A DNA stretch of 44,725 nucleotides from Chloroflexota bacterium (GTDB lineage: Bacteria; Chloroflexota; Anaerolineae; Aggregatilineales; J027). The first letter of the stretch is position 1; each line of letters opens with the position of its first letter. The translations under genes and the position numbers were made by a program. Under the pieces are notes generated by a model. The model worked only from the letters and a program-made list of their open reading frames with translations. It was not told the DNA's origin and made no database searches. Shown here piece after piece: positions 15,983 through 23,819 of the stretch. The stretch covers positions 1 to 44,725 of the forward strand of contig RFGP01000063.1 of NCBI GenBank assembly GCA_003697365.1, given 5' to 3'.

Positions 15983-17128
15983 ATGAAGTTTTCAGCAGAC
16001 ATCTCTCAAATACAAGCCTTAACCGAAGCAGCAACCAGTGTTTTTCGAGAGTTAGATTTGCCGCGTACATTACAGAACATCGCCGACATTGCACGTGAAA
16101 TGGTGGGCGCTAAATATGCTGCCTTAGGTGTACCTTCACGTGATGGTAGCGGTTTGCGCGCATTCATAGCATCTGGCATGGATAAACAGCTTATTACTAA
16201 GGTTGAACATGAGCCTCATGGGAGAGGTTTATTAGGTGCCCTGCTACAAATAGACCATCCCATACGTTTAGAAAACATACAAGATGACCCCCGTTCTGTA
16301 GGCTTCTGCGATAATCATCCAGTGATGACCAGCTTTCTAGGGGTACCGATTATTGGTCGCAACAAACAGCGGCTGGGCAATCTTTATATTAGCGATCGTA
16401 TTGATGGGCGGCCATTTGACGAATTTGATGAAAATTTACTCGTTTTATTTGCTTCTTTTGCTGCCATAGCCATCGAAAACTCCCAACTTCATCAAAAACT
16501 ACAAGCCGCAGCATTACGTAATGAGCGAGATCGAATTAGTATGGAGCTTCACGATGGCATTATTCAAGAGATCTATGCTGTTGGCATGAAACTCGAAATC
16601 TTGCGCGGCATGATCCAGTTAGACGAAAAAAGCAAAACACACTTTATGCAAATTGTTGATAACCTAAATTCAATTATTGAAAATATTCGCATCTATATTC
16701 GTAATTTGAATAATGCCAATGTGGTGCAAGCAGTTTCCTTCCAACAACAGATAGAAAACTTAGTTGAGCATTTTCGTGCTTTTTCAGGAATTGCGGTCAA
16801 CCTTAACTTACCCGATACTCTCCCCAATTTAACTGATAATCAACGCCATTCTTTATCTCAAGTAATTCGAGAGGCACTTGCCAACATCGCACGTCATGCA
16901 CAAGCTACCCAAGCAAGCGTTATGATGAAGATAGAGGATGAAGAGTTATATTTGTCGATAGAAGACAATGGAATAGGCATGGATCCGTCTAAAATTCATG
17001 ATAACAGTCATTTTGGCTTAGGGAATATGGAACAACGCATTCGACGCTTGCATGGTTTCATGAATATTATGAGTGCGCCCAATCAAGGAACAAAAATTCA
17101 GATCATCATCCCAATTAAAGTAACTTAA
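15983..17128 (+). CDS. Soluble GAF-domain histidine kinase, DevS/DosS-like
   Basis: 381 residues with no membrane segment. A GAF domain (about 15-170) is followed by a HisKA_3 dimerisation helix with phosphoacceptor H190 in RISMELHDG, then a GHKL ATPase with N-box REALANIARHA and G1 DNGIGMD. The GAF resembles those of mycobacterial DevS/DosS: KYAALGV, GRGLLGALL, DDPRSVGF followed by HPVM and FLGVPI. In DosS the GAF-A binds haem through a histidine in the matching FPPYHPPM segment; here that histidine is H112, with C109 three residues before it. A gas or redox input is therefore plausible but unproven, since many DevS-like GAFs bind no haem. It is divergent from its NarL-type regulator, with an AAGGTG ribosome binding site. 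Confidence 0.88.
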   Translation: MKFSADISQIQALTEAATSVFRELDLPRTLQNIADIAREMVGAKYAALGVPSRDGSGLRAFIASGMDKQLITKVEHEPHGRGLLGALLQIDHPIRLENIQDDPRSVGFCDNHPVMTSFLGVPIIGRNKQRLGNLYISDRIDGRPFDEFDENLLVLFASFAAIAIENSQLHQKLQAAALRNERDRISMELHDGIIQEIYAVGMKLEILRGMIQLDEKSKTHFMQIVDNLNSIIENIRIYIRNLNNANVVQAVSFQQQIENLVEHFRAFSGIAVNLNLPDTLPNLTDNQRHSLSQVIREALANIARHAQATQASVMMKIEDEELYLSIEDNGIGMDPSKIHDNSHFGLGNMEQRIRRLHGFMNIMSAPNQGTKIQIIIPIKVT

Positions 17129-17158
17129 TGGCTTGCCAACGCTCGCTAATCTCATCAT

Positions 17159-17217
17159 AATGGGTGACATGATTCTATAAATTGCATTATACTAACTGGA
17201 TAGCAAGGGTCACCCAT
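17159..17217 (+). promoter_or_regulatory. Promoter flanked by an inverted repeat, ahead of the pseudo-receiver/GAF gene
   Basis: A -35-like GTGACA (17164-17169), 18-nt spacer and -10 TATACT (17188-17193) lie between the arms of a 9-bp perfect inverted repeat (17160-17168 and 17209-17217). One arm covers the -35 and the other covers the start codon, as expected if a repressor bound both sites. The 10-mer AATGGGTGAC of the left arm recurs at 34304-34313. Confidence 0.45.
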
Positions 17218-18064
17218 GTCTGGAATTAATGTACTTGTAGCTGTACCGTTACGTGAAACTGTGCGCTATCGTGACAAATTATCTACTGAGCCTAATTTTA
17301 ATCTCACAATGGTGACTAACCTCGAACAGGTTCAAAATACGCTTTCAGAGCGTGTCGCAGGGACAAGTGTTCTGGTCATCGATAATCGTCTTGGGGATAT
17401 TCATACACTCATCAAAAATCTTAGGCTAAAGTATCCACACTTGTTAATCATTGAGATTGATGAGGAAGCCGATTTTAGTTTACCCGGCCAAGCAGATGAT
17501 GTTTCCAATACACCGTTTGAAAACGATGAGCTCATCAAAAAAATTAAAACACTAGTGGAAGATAGGCGACTTGAAACACTACGGGCAGATTCGCTGCCTT
17601 CAGTGCGTTCAGTGGCCAAGGCGCTCATGCAAGCAAAAGGCTCACTTGCTAAAACTCGCGCCGCAGTAGATGCCATTGCCGAAATGGGATACGACTACGT
17701 CGCATTTTTTAATGTTACGCCTACCGACCCCCCTAGCATGTCATTAGTGACACAAGTTGGTGATGAGCAAATAACCCGTATGGCACCAACAAAGTTAAGC
17801 TATGACAAAACGATTGTAGGTTGGACGGCTCAGACAGGGCAAGCAAAAATTTTCCAAAAAGAAGACGAGCTCAATCATCCCTTTGTTGCTCGTGGGCGCT
17901 TTAAAGAAGGATTATGTGTTGCCGTAGGTAATAACATTCGTTTCGGCGTTATTATGGCTTGTCATAATGATCCTGAGCGTAGCATCAGCACTGAATCATT
18001 GCTACAAGTTGAACTGATCGGCGCACAACTTGCTAGTGCACTTGCCCGCGAAGCCAATACGTAA
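17216..18064 (+). CDS. Degenerate receiver-GAF protein of unknown function
   Basis: 282 residues, soluble. Residues 4-115 follow the receiver fold pattern, with D56 in VLVIDNRLGD at the phosphoacceptor place. The N-terminal acidic pair is missing (VLVAVPLRE), so normal phosphorylation is doubtful. A helical linker follows (SLPSVRSVAKALMQAKGSLAKTRAAVDAIAEM), then a GAF domain (about 140-280, with TIVGWTAQTGQ and FGVIMACHN). It has no output domain, so it probably works by protein contact, perhaps with the preceding kinase. The gene has its own promoter inside an inverted repeat. Confidence 0.6.
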   Translation: MSGINVLVAVPLRETVRYRDKLSTEPNFNLTMVTNLEQVQNTLSERVAGTSVLVIDNRLGDIHTLIKNLRLKYPHLLIIEIDEEADFSLPGQADDVSNTPFENDELIKKIKTLVEDRRLETLRADSLPSVRSVAKALMQAKGSLAKTRAAVDAIAEMGYDYVAFFNVTPTDPPSMSLVTQVGDEQITRMAPTKLSYDKTIVGWTAQTGQAKIFQKEDELNHPFVARGRFKEGLCVAVGNNIRFGVIMACHNDPERSISTESLLQVELIGAQLASALAREANT

Positions 18065-18078
18065 AGGGATGCTTATAG

Positions 18079-19071
18079 ATGTCTTTTTACATAGCAATTG
18101 AAGGAGTTATTGGGGTTGGTAAAACCACCCTAGCTCGCTATTTACATCAAGAATTTGGCGGAGAACTATTACTTGAAGAATTTGAAGATAATCCATTTCT
18201 GGCAAAGTTTTATCAAGATCGAGCACGTTACGCTTTTCAGACCCAAATTTTCTTCTTATTAAGCCGTTATAACCAACAACAACGTCTTAATTATTTAGAA
18301 CGCCCCATTATTAGCGACTATATTTTTGCAAAAGATCACTTATTTGCTCAGCTGAATCTTAGTGGTGACGAGCTTAAAACTTATGAGCGTGTTTATAATG
18401 CATTAGCAGCAAATATCATAAAACCTAATCTTGTAATTTATTTGCGCGCCAACACGCCTCTGTTAATGTCGCAAATTGCACGACGTGATCGCCCTTATGA
18501 ACGTAACATGGATGCTGAATACATTGAACAACTGCGCGTCGCTTATGATCAATTTTTCAATACTTATATTGAAACCCCATTGTTGACGATAGACATGACT
18601 AATTTTGATTTCGTCCAAAATGAAAGCGACCGTACATTCATTATTCAACAGGTACGCAGCGCATTAGGTTATGGGCCACAACAGCCCGTACTTCCCGGTA
18701 TTGATGCATCCTCTTCTATAAAAGGAACTTATCAAAATATTGTCGATCCTCTTCAAATAGAAGCAACTCCACGACGTTTAGGAGATTTTCAACGCTTCCA
18801 TCATGCCTTTGATGCTCAAAAAGGATTCAGTACAGATGTTTTTCTAAATTTTACCCTTCTACAGGAAGAAATTGGTGAGCTTGCAAAAGCGCTTGTACAG
18901 TGGGCTCGTACAGTAGAGCACGAAGGAATTGAAAACGCTTCTACAGTTGAATTGCGCGATGAATTTGCTGATGTTTTAGCTTTTTTATTAAAGCTAGCGA
19001 ACTATGTTGGCATTGATTTAGAAACAGCTTACATCGAAAAAATGAAATTGAATCAAAAACGCTCATGGTAA
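18079..19071 (+). CDS. Deoxynucleoside kinase fused to a MazG-like nucleotide pyrophosphohydrolase domain
   Basis: 330 residues. Residues 1-205 are a deoxynucleoside kinase: P-loop GVIGVGKTT (9-17), EEFEDNPFLAKFYQD, RYAFQTQIFFLLSR and the lid arginines in ARRDRPYERN. After a linker, residues 235-330 carry the all-alpha MazG signature E264-x2-E267, 27 residues, E295-x2-D298, from EEIGELAKAL and DEFADVLAFLL. The kinase makes a dNMP from a deoxynucleoside; MazG domains hydrolyse (d)NTPs to (d)NMPs and pyrophosphate. Joining both gives one protein that feeds and trims the deoxynucleotide pool. It overlaps the next kinase gene by 7 nt. The family commonly comprises dAdo/dGuo kinases, but the specificity here is not assignable by eye. 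Confidence 0.85.
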   Translation: MSFYIAIEGVIGVGKTTLARYLHQEFGGELLLEEFEDNPFLAKFYQDRARYAFQTQIFFLLSRYNQQQRLNYLERPIISDYIFAKDHLFAQLNLSGDELKTYERVYNALAANIIKPNLVIYLRANTPLLMSQIARRDRPYERNMDAEYIEQLRVAYDQFFNTYIETPLLTIDMTNFDFVQNESDRTFIIQQVRSALGYGPQQPVLPGIDASSSIKGTYQNIVDPLQIEATPRRLGDFQRFHHAFDAQKGFSTDVFLNFTLLQEEIGELAKALVQWARTVEHEGIENASTVELRDEFADVLAFLLKLANYVGIDLETAYIEKMKLNQKRSW

Positions 19072-19697
19072 ATACAAAAAACGCCCAACTTATCGCTATT
19101 GCGGGAAATATTGGCGTTGGTAAAAGCAGTTTAGCCAAACGCCTAGAAGAACATTTCGGGTGGCAATGTTTGCTTGAAAGTGTTGACGAAAATCCATATC
19201 TTGCGGATTTCTATACGGACATGAAACGCTGGAGTTTTCATTCCCAGATATATTTTTTATCGCGGCGCTTAGAACAATATCAACAACTGGCAACAGCTCA
19301 AAAGCCAGTCATCCAAGATCGAACTATTTATGAGGATGCTGAAATCTTCGCACATAATCTTTATGTACAAGGATATATGACCGACCAAGACTATAAAACT
19401 TATCAGCATTTATACAATGGTGTACAGTTTTTATTGCCGCCGCCAGATGTATTGATTTATCTACGAGCCTCTGTAGGCGTTTTAGCAGAACGTATTGCGC
19501 AGCGCAGTCGTGATTATGAGCGTCAAATCTCTATTGAATACCTAGCACAACTAAATACGCGCTATGAAGAGTGGGTCTCTACTTGGCAACGTTCACCGAT
19601 TATCTATATCGACTGTACAAGCCTAGATTTTGTAAACAATAAACGAGACTTTGAAAGTATTTTGCAACAACTGCCGCGTACACTGTTGAATACTTAG
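19065..19697 (+). CDS. Deoxynucleoside kinase (deoxyadenosine/deoxyguanosine kinase type)
   Basis: 210 residues with P-loop GNIGVGKSS (14-22), LLESVDENPYLADFYTDM, WSFHSQIYFLSRR, the catalytic QDRTIYED segment (ERS-type motif) and the lid RSRDYER. The DRTIYEDAEIF pattern is typical of bacterial dAdo/dGuo kinases such as the tandem dak/dgk pair of Lactobacillus. It is the paralogue of the kinase half of the gene it overlaps and probably forms a hetero-oligomer with it or divides substrates with it. It salvages purine deoxynucleosides in the cytoplasm. Confidence 0.88.
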   Translation: MVNTKNAQLIAIAGNIGVGKSSLAKRLEEHFGWQCLLESVDENPYLADFYTDMKRWSFHSQIYFLSRRLEQYQQLATAQKPVIQDRTIYEDAEIFAHNLYVQGYMTDQDYKTYQHLYNGVQFLLPPPDVLIYLRASVGVLAERIAQRSRDYERQISIEYLAQLNTRYEEWVSTWQRSPIIYIDCTSLDFVNNKRDFESILQQLPRTLLNT

Positions 19698-19739
19698 GTC
19701 AATCATGCCTTTAGCACATCCTCAAAAGGAAGTTTCCGA

Positions 19740-20402
19740 ATGAAAATTGAACGTGATAATGAACAGTGGCTAACTCATCTTAGAAATAACGATACACTTC
19801 AACAAGCTGCCGCCATAGAAGACCTTCAAGACTACTTACAACGTGGCATCTATTATTACCTGAGCCGAGAACGCAGCGATCTATCAAGCTATCCTTCTGA
19901 GGAACTCAAGCAAATGGCACAAGATTTTGCCCAAGACGCAATACTTCGTATTTTAGACAATTTAGATTCTTTTCGTGGTGATAGTCGCTTCACGACATGG
20001 GCGATGAAAATTGGTACACGCACAGCAATTAGTGAACTTCGGCGGGCGCGCTACAAAGATTTTAGTCTTGATGATTTAACCGCTGATGGTGAGCTAATGG
20101 TTGGCTTAGACAGAAGTGATCCCAACCAAGTGCCGCCCATCACTCCCGAACAATTCACCGAACGTAATGATGTGATGAAAATATTGGGGAGCGCTCTAAA
20201 CGAAGCCCTGACTGATCGCCAACGTGCTGCCCTAGAAGCAGTGGTCTTAAAAGGTATTCCTATAGATGTTGTCGCAGATCAACTTGATACAAACCGCAAT
20301 GCGCTCTATAAATTGCTACATGATGCGCGCAAAAAACTTCGTAACCATCTCGAACAACAAGGTGTACAGCTCGAATATATTATGCGTTTATTTGAGAATT
20401 AA
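19740..20402 (+). CDS. ECF-type RNA polymerase sigma factor
   Basis: 220 residues with sigma region 2 (about 55-110: FAQDAILRILDNLDSFRGDSRFTTWAMKIG) and region 4 with its helix-turn-helix (about 157-205: LTDRQRAALEAVVLKGIPIDVVADQL). There is no region 1.1 or 3, as expected for the ECF group. AAGGAAG lies 8 nt before the ATG. No anti-sigma factor gene is adjacent; the downstream neighbour is convergent and overlaps the last four bases. The RsbU/RsbW/STAS set at 7836-11239 could in principle act on a sigma factor, but those modules normally control sigma-B-like or other regulators, so I do not link them. Confidence 0.88.
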   Translation: MKIERDNEQWLTHLRNNDTLQQAAAIEDLQDYLQRGIYYYLSRERSDLSSYPSEELKQMAQDFAQDAILRILDNLDSFRGDSRFTTWAMKIGTRTAISELRRARYKDFSLDDLTADGELMVGLDRSDPNQVPPITPEQFTERNDVMKILGSALNEALTDRQRAALEAVVLKGIPIDVVADQLDTNRNALYKLLHDARKKLRNHLEQQGVQLEYIMRLFEN

Positions 20403-21172
20403 GAGTATGGTGGCAACCAACCAAAAGGCGTTTCATCTAGCGGATCAGTTGATACATCAGCAAAGGAAGGCGCTATCGGTGAGTATAGCAGCGTTTGGTT
20501 TGTCCGATGACGTGCCGCAATACGCCGCAAATGATGAGCATATAAAATTCGCTCCTGATATTGAGTTGAGTTAAGTGCAATTGCAGCAATACCACGAGCA
20601 GCTATGTCTGCTGAGAGCGGTAAATAACGTCCCAAGCTCATGTTAAGCGGAAAAAAACGCCCTATAAAACTGGCAAAACTAAGCAAAGGGTGCCCTTGTG
20701 GCGCAAATAGAGCTGGCGCTCTCACTATAGCCCAACCCACACCACTATTCTGTAGATAAGTTTCTGCATCACGCTTATTGCGCACATATTCCCCAGAAAC
20801 TTCTAGGGGGCGCACAACTGTACTCAACAGCACTACAAATAACACCCCATCACTAATAGCCATATTAATCACATTACGTGCAGGCACCAAGTTAAGTTGA
20901 TAGTGCGTCAAACCTTCAAATGGCTTAGCGCGTGTACTTCCTACAAGATGAATGATAACTTGATGATTACGTGCACGTCCTTTAAGACTAGCTTTATTCC
21001 ATACATCTGCAGATACAATCTCTACATAATCAGTAAGCGGTTGTATCAGATCAAGGCGTTCTGGATGCACCAGTGCTGTCACTTTTGCACCAAGCGCTAA
21101 TAAATTAGAGATCACGCGATACCCTAAAAAACCCGTAGCGCCTGTCACCATCACCCGTGTTGGCGTGATCAT
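20399..21172 (-). CDS. Atypical SDR / NAD(P)-binding epimerase-like protein
   Basis: 257 residues with the Rossmann dinucleotide loop VTGATGFLG at 9-17 and the general layout of extended or atypical SDR proteins of the NDUFA9 / NmrA-like type. Where a classical SDR has YxxxK, this has YVRNKRDAE (Y then K after three residues), which matches. Substrate unknown. It overlaps surE by 4 nt (ATGA), so it closes the minus-strand operon running from queG. Its stop overlaps the sigma-factor stop. Confidence 0.75.
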   Translation of the reverse strand: MITPTRVMVTGATGFLGYRVISNLLALGAKVTALVHPERLDLIQPLTDYVEIVSADVWNKASLKGRARNHQVIIHLVGSTRAKPFEGLTHYQLNLVPARNVINMAISDGVLFVVLLSTVVRPLEVSGEYVRNKRDAETYLQNSGVGWAIVRAPALFAPQGHPLLSFASFIGRFFPLNMSLGRYLPLSADIAARGIAAIALNSTQYQERILYAHHLRRIAARHRTNQTLLYSPIAPSFADVSTDPLDETPFGWLPPYS

Positions 21173-21969
21173 GAACGATTTGCTCCATCAGAATGGCTAT
21201 GATTGAGTTGCCACTTATCTAGCTCAGTCAGAAATTCGTGACGAGTCATATCAAGGTGAATAGGTGTTACTGAAACGTAGCCATGATGCACAGCCCAAAT
21301 ATCAGTCCCAACTTCTTCAATATCACCAATAGGAGGTGAACCTGCTATCCAATAATAGGGCTTGTTGAAGGGATCATAGCGCGTATCTAAGAGATCGCGA
21401 TAGATACGTCGCCCTTGACGTGTAGGCTTGATCCCCATAATAGGACGCTCTGCTGATGGAAAATTTACGTTAAGCACAGTTTGATGCGGCAATCCATTTT
21501 CAAGGACTTGCTCTATGATTTGCTGAATATAAGGCTTGCAATGGCTATAATCCGCATCAGGGCGACGATCATCTAAAGAGAATGCAACCGCCAAATAGCC
21601 AAAGATTGCTGCCTCTAAGGTTACACTCACCGTACCGCTATACGTCAAATCTTGCCCTAAATTAGGGCCATTGTTGATGCCAGCAACAACAATATCAAAT
21701 TGAGTATCTACTAATCCCATCAAAGCAAGGGCTACACAGTCAGATGGCGCGCCATCAACTGCATATGCTTGAACCTGTGGAGGAAAAACGCTTGCCGTTG
21801 GAACAGCACGTAATGGTTTATGTAAAGTTTTACGATGCCCGCTTGCGCTCTGATTATCTTTGGGAGCTACGACAACTACTTCTCCCCCAAAGCTAAGAGC
21901 AACATCTACAAGGGTACGCAATCCGGGAGCAAAAATCCCATCATCATTAGAAACTAATATATTTGGCAT
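21169..21969 (-). CDS. surE: 5'/3'-nucleotidase SurE
   Basis: 266 residues, normal length. The metal site starts with VSNDDGIFAPG (D9, D10). The conserved YSGTVSVTLEAA and GINNGPNLGQDLTYSGT segments and the later VNFP are present. SurE removes phosphate from nucleoside monophosphates and short polyphosphates. In this operon it sits with two RNA-processing nucleases, which could supply its nucleotide substrates. Confidence 0.93.
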   Translation of the reverse strand: MPNILVSNDDGIFAPGLRTLVDVALSFGGEVVVVAPKDNQSASGHRKTLHKPLRAVPTASVFPPQVQAYAVDGAPSDCVALALMGLVDTQFDIVVAGINNGPNLGQDLTYSGTVSVTLEAAIFGYLAVAFSLDDRRPDADYSHCKPYIQQIIEQVLENGLPHQTVLNVNFPSAERPIMGIKPTRQGRRIYRDLLDTRYDPFNKPYYWIAGSPPIGDIEEVGTDIWAVHHGYVSVTPIHLDMTRHEFLTELDKWQLNHSHSDGANRS

Positions 21970-22001
21970 ATTTCCCTTGATTCTAATTCTAAGTGAGCTC
22001 T

Positions 22002-22406
22002 CTATTCACCAAATAAAGACATTTGCGAAATTTTCTGTGGTTTTGAAGGCGTTGAAGATTCTTCTACCAATGCAACTTCACCTTCTTCAACAGTGGGCTG
22101 TTCCTCTGTTGGCTCAGCTTCCACTTGTTCAAGCAAGTCTGCATTATCGACTTCGGGTACTTCTATAAAGGCCACATCATCATGAATTTGAGATTCGGTT
22201 GGTTCTGAAACAAGAAACGTGTCTTCACTTGATTCTGCCTCAGAATGCCATTTTTTGATTTCAGCTAAGGAAATACCAGCTTCTACAAGTACTTTTTCCA
22301 ATGTTGGCTGGGTAATTTCATCACCTGTCTGAATAACATGAAGATAGTGCGCATACAAGCAATCTTGCCATTCTTCAAAAAAGACACTACGTCGTTTATT
22401 GCTCAT
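22002..22406 (-). CDS. Acidic protein of unknown function ending in a clamp-binding-like motif
   Basis: I start at the ATG at 22404-22406, one base after the nuclease stop, giving 134 residues; the longer frame reaching 22451 would overlap the nuclease gene. The N-terminal 55 residues look folded and helical (FFEEWQDCLYAHYLHVIQ, TLEKVLVEAGISLAEIKKW). Residues 60-120 are Glu/Val-rich and probably disordered. The C-terminus is QMSLFGE: residues 128-132 (Q-M-S-L-F) fit the bacterial beta sliding-clamp binding consensus (QL[SD]LF; E. coli MutS has QMSLL). I do not recognise the family. A flexible acidic tether with a terminal clamp motif would suggest a replication- or repair-linked role, which is inference. 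Confidence 0.65.
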   Translation of the reverse strand: MSNKRRSVFFEEWQDCLYAHYLHVIQTGDEITQPTLEKVLVEAGISLAEIKKWHSEAESSEDTFLVSEPTESQIHDDVAFIEVPEVDNADLLEQVEAEPTEEQPTVEEGEVALVEESSTPSKPQKISQMSLFGE

Positions 22407-22407
22407 C

Positions 22408-23817
22408 TCACACAATCTCCACTTGCTCATGCATATCTGGAATTTGAACATCCATAATCTCTAATTCTGATTGTAGCCGCTTTTGCAAAACAGTTGCAGG
22501 CTCAAGCTCGCCATGCACTAAGAAAATTTGGCGCGGACGTTTTTGCATTCCTGCTACCCACTCTACAAGTTCGTTACTATCAGCATGACCCGACAATGCA
22601 TTAAGGGTATGAACCTCTGCGCGAACATTGTATTCTTGCCCAAAAATTCTCACAGGCGTGATCCCATCAACCAAGCGTCTTCCCAATGTATCAGGGGCTT
22701 GCCAACCAGTAATTAATATCACATTGCGTTCATCTTCTATGCGATTCTTGAGATGATGTAGAATTCGCCCTGCTTCAGCCATCCCACTGGCACTAATGAC
22801 AATGAATGGCCCATCCATTGTATTGAGAGCTTTGCTATCTTCTACTTTACGAGTGTAAGTTAACAAATCAAAGCCGAAGGGGTCTTCATCATCATAATGC
22901 AACATATATTCACGTGTTTCACGGTCATAAACTTCGGGGTGTTGGCGAAAGACAGCTGTTGCATCAATAGCAAGCGGCGAATCTACAAAAATAGGAATAC
23001 GTGGAAGTTCACCAGTACTATACATTTTTTGTAACTCATAAACTAACTGTTGGGTACGACCAACAGCAAAAGCCGGTACTACAAGTACACCTTTTGTTCT
23101 ACAGACATGTTGTATCACAGATTTTAAAGTTTGATCAGTTACATCGATGGGCTCATGAACGCGATCCCCATAAGTACTTTCCATAATAAGCACATCAGCA
23201 TAATCAAGGATGGTAGGGTCTCTCAAAATAGGTAACCCCTTACGCCCTATATCACCACTGAAGACAAGACGAATATCGCGCCCAGCATCGTGATCATTTA
23301 CATCAAGTACTACGCAAGCGCTGCCTAGCATGTGTCCAGCGTCATAGAAAGTCAGTTCAATACCTTCAAGTATTTCACGCGAACGACGATAACTCATTGA
23401 GACAAAACACTCAATACTTTCAAAAGCATCATCTTGCGTATAAAGAGGTTCAACGGGGTCTTCATGAGGCTTGCGTTTTTTGTTCACCCATTGCGCATCT
23501 TTCTCTTGAATATGACCACTATCCGGTAACATCGTTGCGCATAAATCACGAGTTGCATGGGTTGCATATATAGGGCCTGTATAACCGTTTTTCACTAAAC
23601 TAGGAATGTTGCCACTGTGATCGATATGCGCATGAGATAAAATCACAGCATCAATATGAGTAGGTGTAAAAGGAAAATTACGATTGCGTTCAAAAGCAAG
23701 TTTGCGTTTGCCTTGATAAAGACCACAATCAAGTAAGATGCGATAGCCGTTTACTTCAACTAAATGCTGAGAACCTGTGACAGTGCGTGCTGCCCCGTGA
23801 AACGTAATCTTCATCAA
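22408..23817 (-). CDS. Beta-CASP metallo-beta-lactamase ribonuclease (CPSF-like)
   Basis: 469 residues. Metallo-beta-lactamase motifs: H62-A-H64-I-D66-H67 in SHAHIDHSG, later DAGHMLGSA and SGDIGRKG. The beta-CASP and RNA-specificity part follows with VVPAFAVGRTQQLVYEL, SASGMAEAGRILHHL and the final SGHADSNELVEWV and LVHGE. This is the YSH1/aCPSF-like family of RNA endo/exonucleases, related to RNase J. It starts 3 nt after the end of the RNase D gene, so the two ribonucleases are co-expressed. Two adjacent ATGs are possible starts. Confidence 0.88.
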   Translation of the reverse strand: MMKITFHGAARTVTGSQHLVEVNGYRILLDCGLYQGKRKLAFERNRNFPFTPTHIDAVILSHAHIDHSGNIPSLVKNGYTGPIYATHATRDLCATMLPDSGHIQEKDAQWVNKKRKPHEDPVEPLYTQDDAFESIECFVSMSYRRSREILEGIELTFYDAGHMLGSACVVLDVNDHDAGRDIRLVFSGDIGRKGLPILRDPTILDYADVLIMESTYGDRVHEPIDVTDQTLKSVIQHVCRTKGVLVVPAFAVGRTQQLVYELQKMYSTGELPRIPIFVDSPLAIDATAVFRQHPEVYDRETREYMLHYDDEDPFGFDLLTYTRKVEDSKALNTMDGPFIVISASGMAEAGRILHHLKNRIEDERNVILITGWQAPDTLGRRLVDGITPVRIFGQEYNVRAEVHTLNALSGHADSNELVEWVAGMQKRPRQIFLVHGELEPATVLQKRLQSELEIMDVQIPDMHEQVEIV

Positions 23818-23819
23818 AA

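Noticed and set aside
19740-20402. ECF sigma factor as the target of the RsbU/RsbW/STAS module
   Set aside because: Not adjacent and not of the sigma-B type usually controlled this way; no sequence link seen.
22407-22451. Longer start for the acidic protein gene
   Set aside because: The extension overlaps the beta-CASP gene's coding end and adds unlikely residues.
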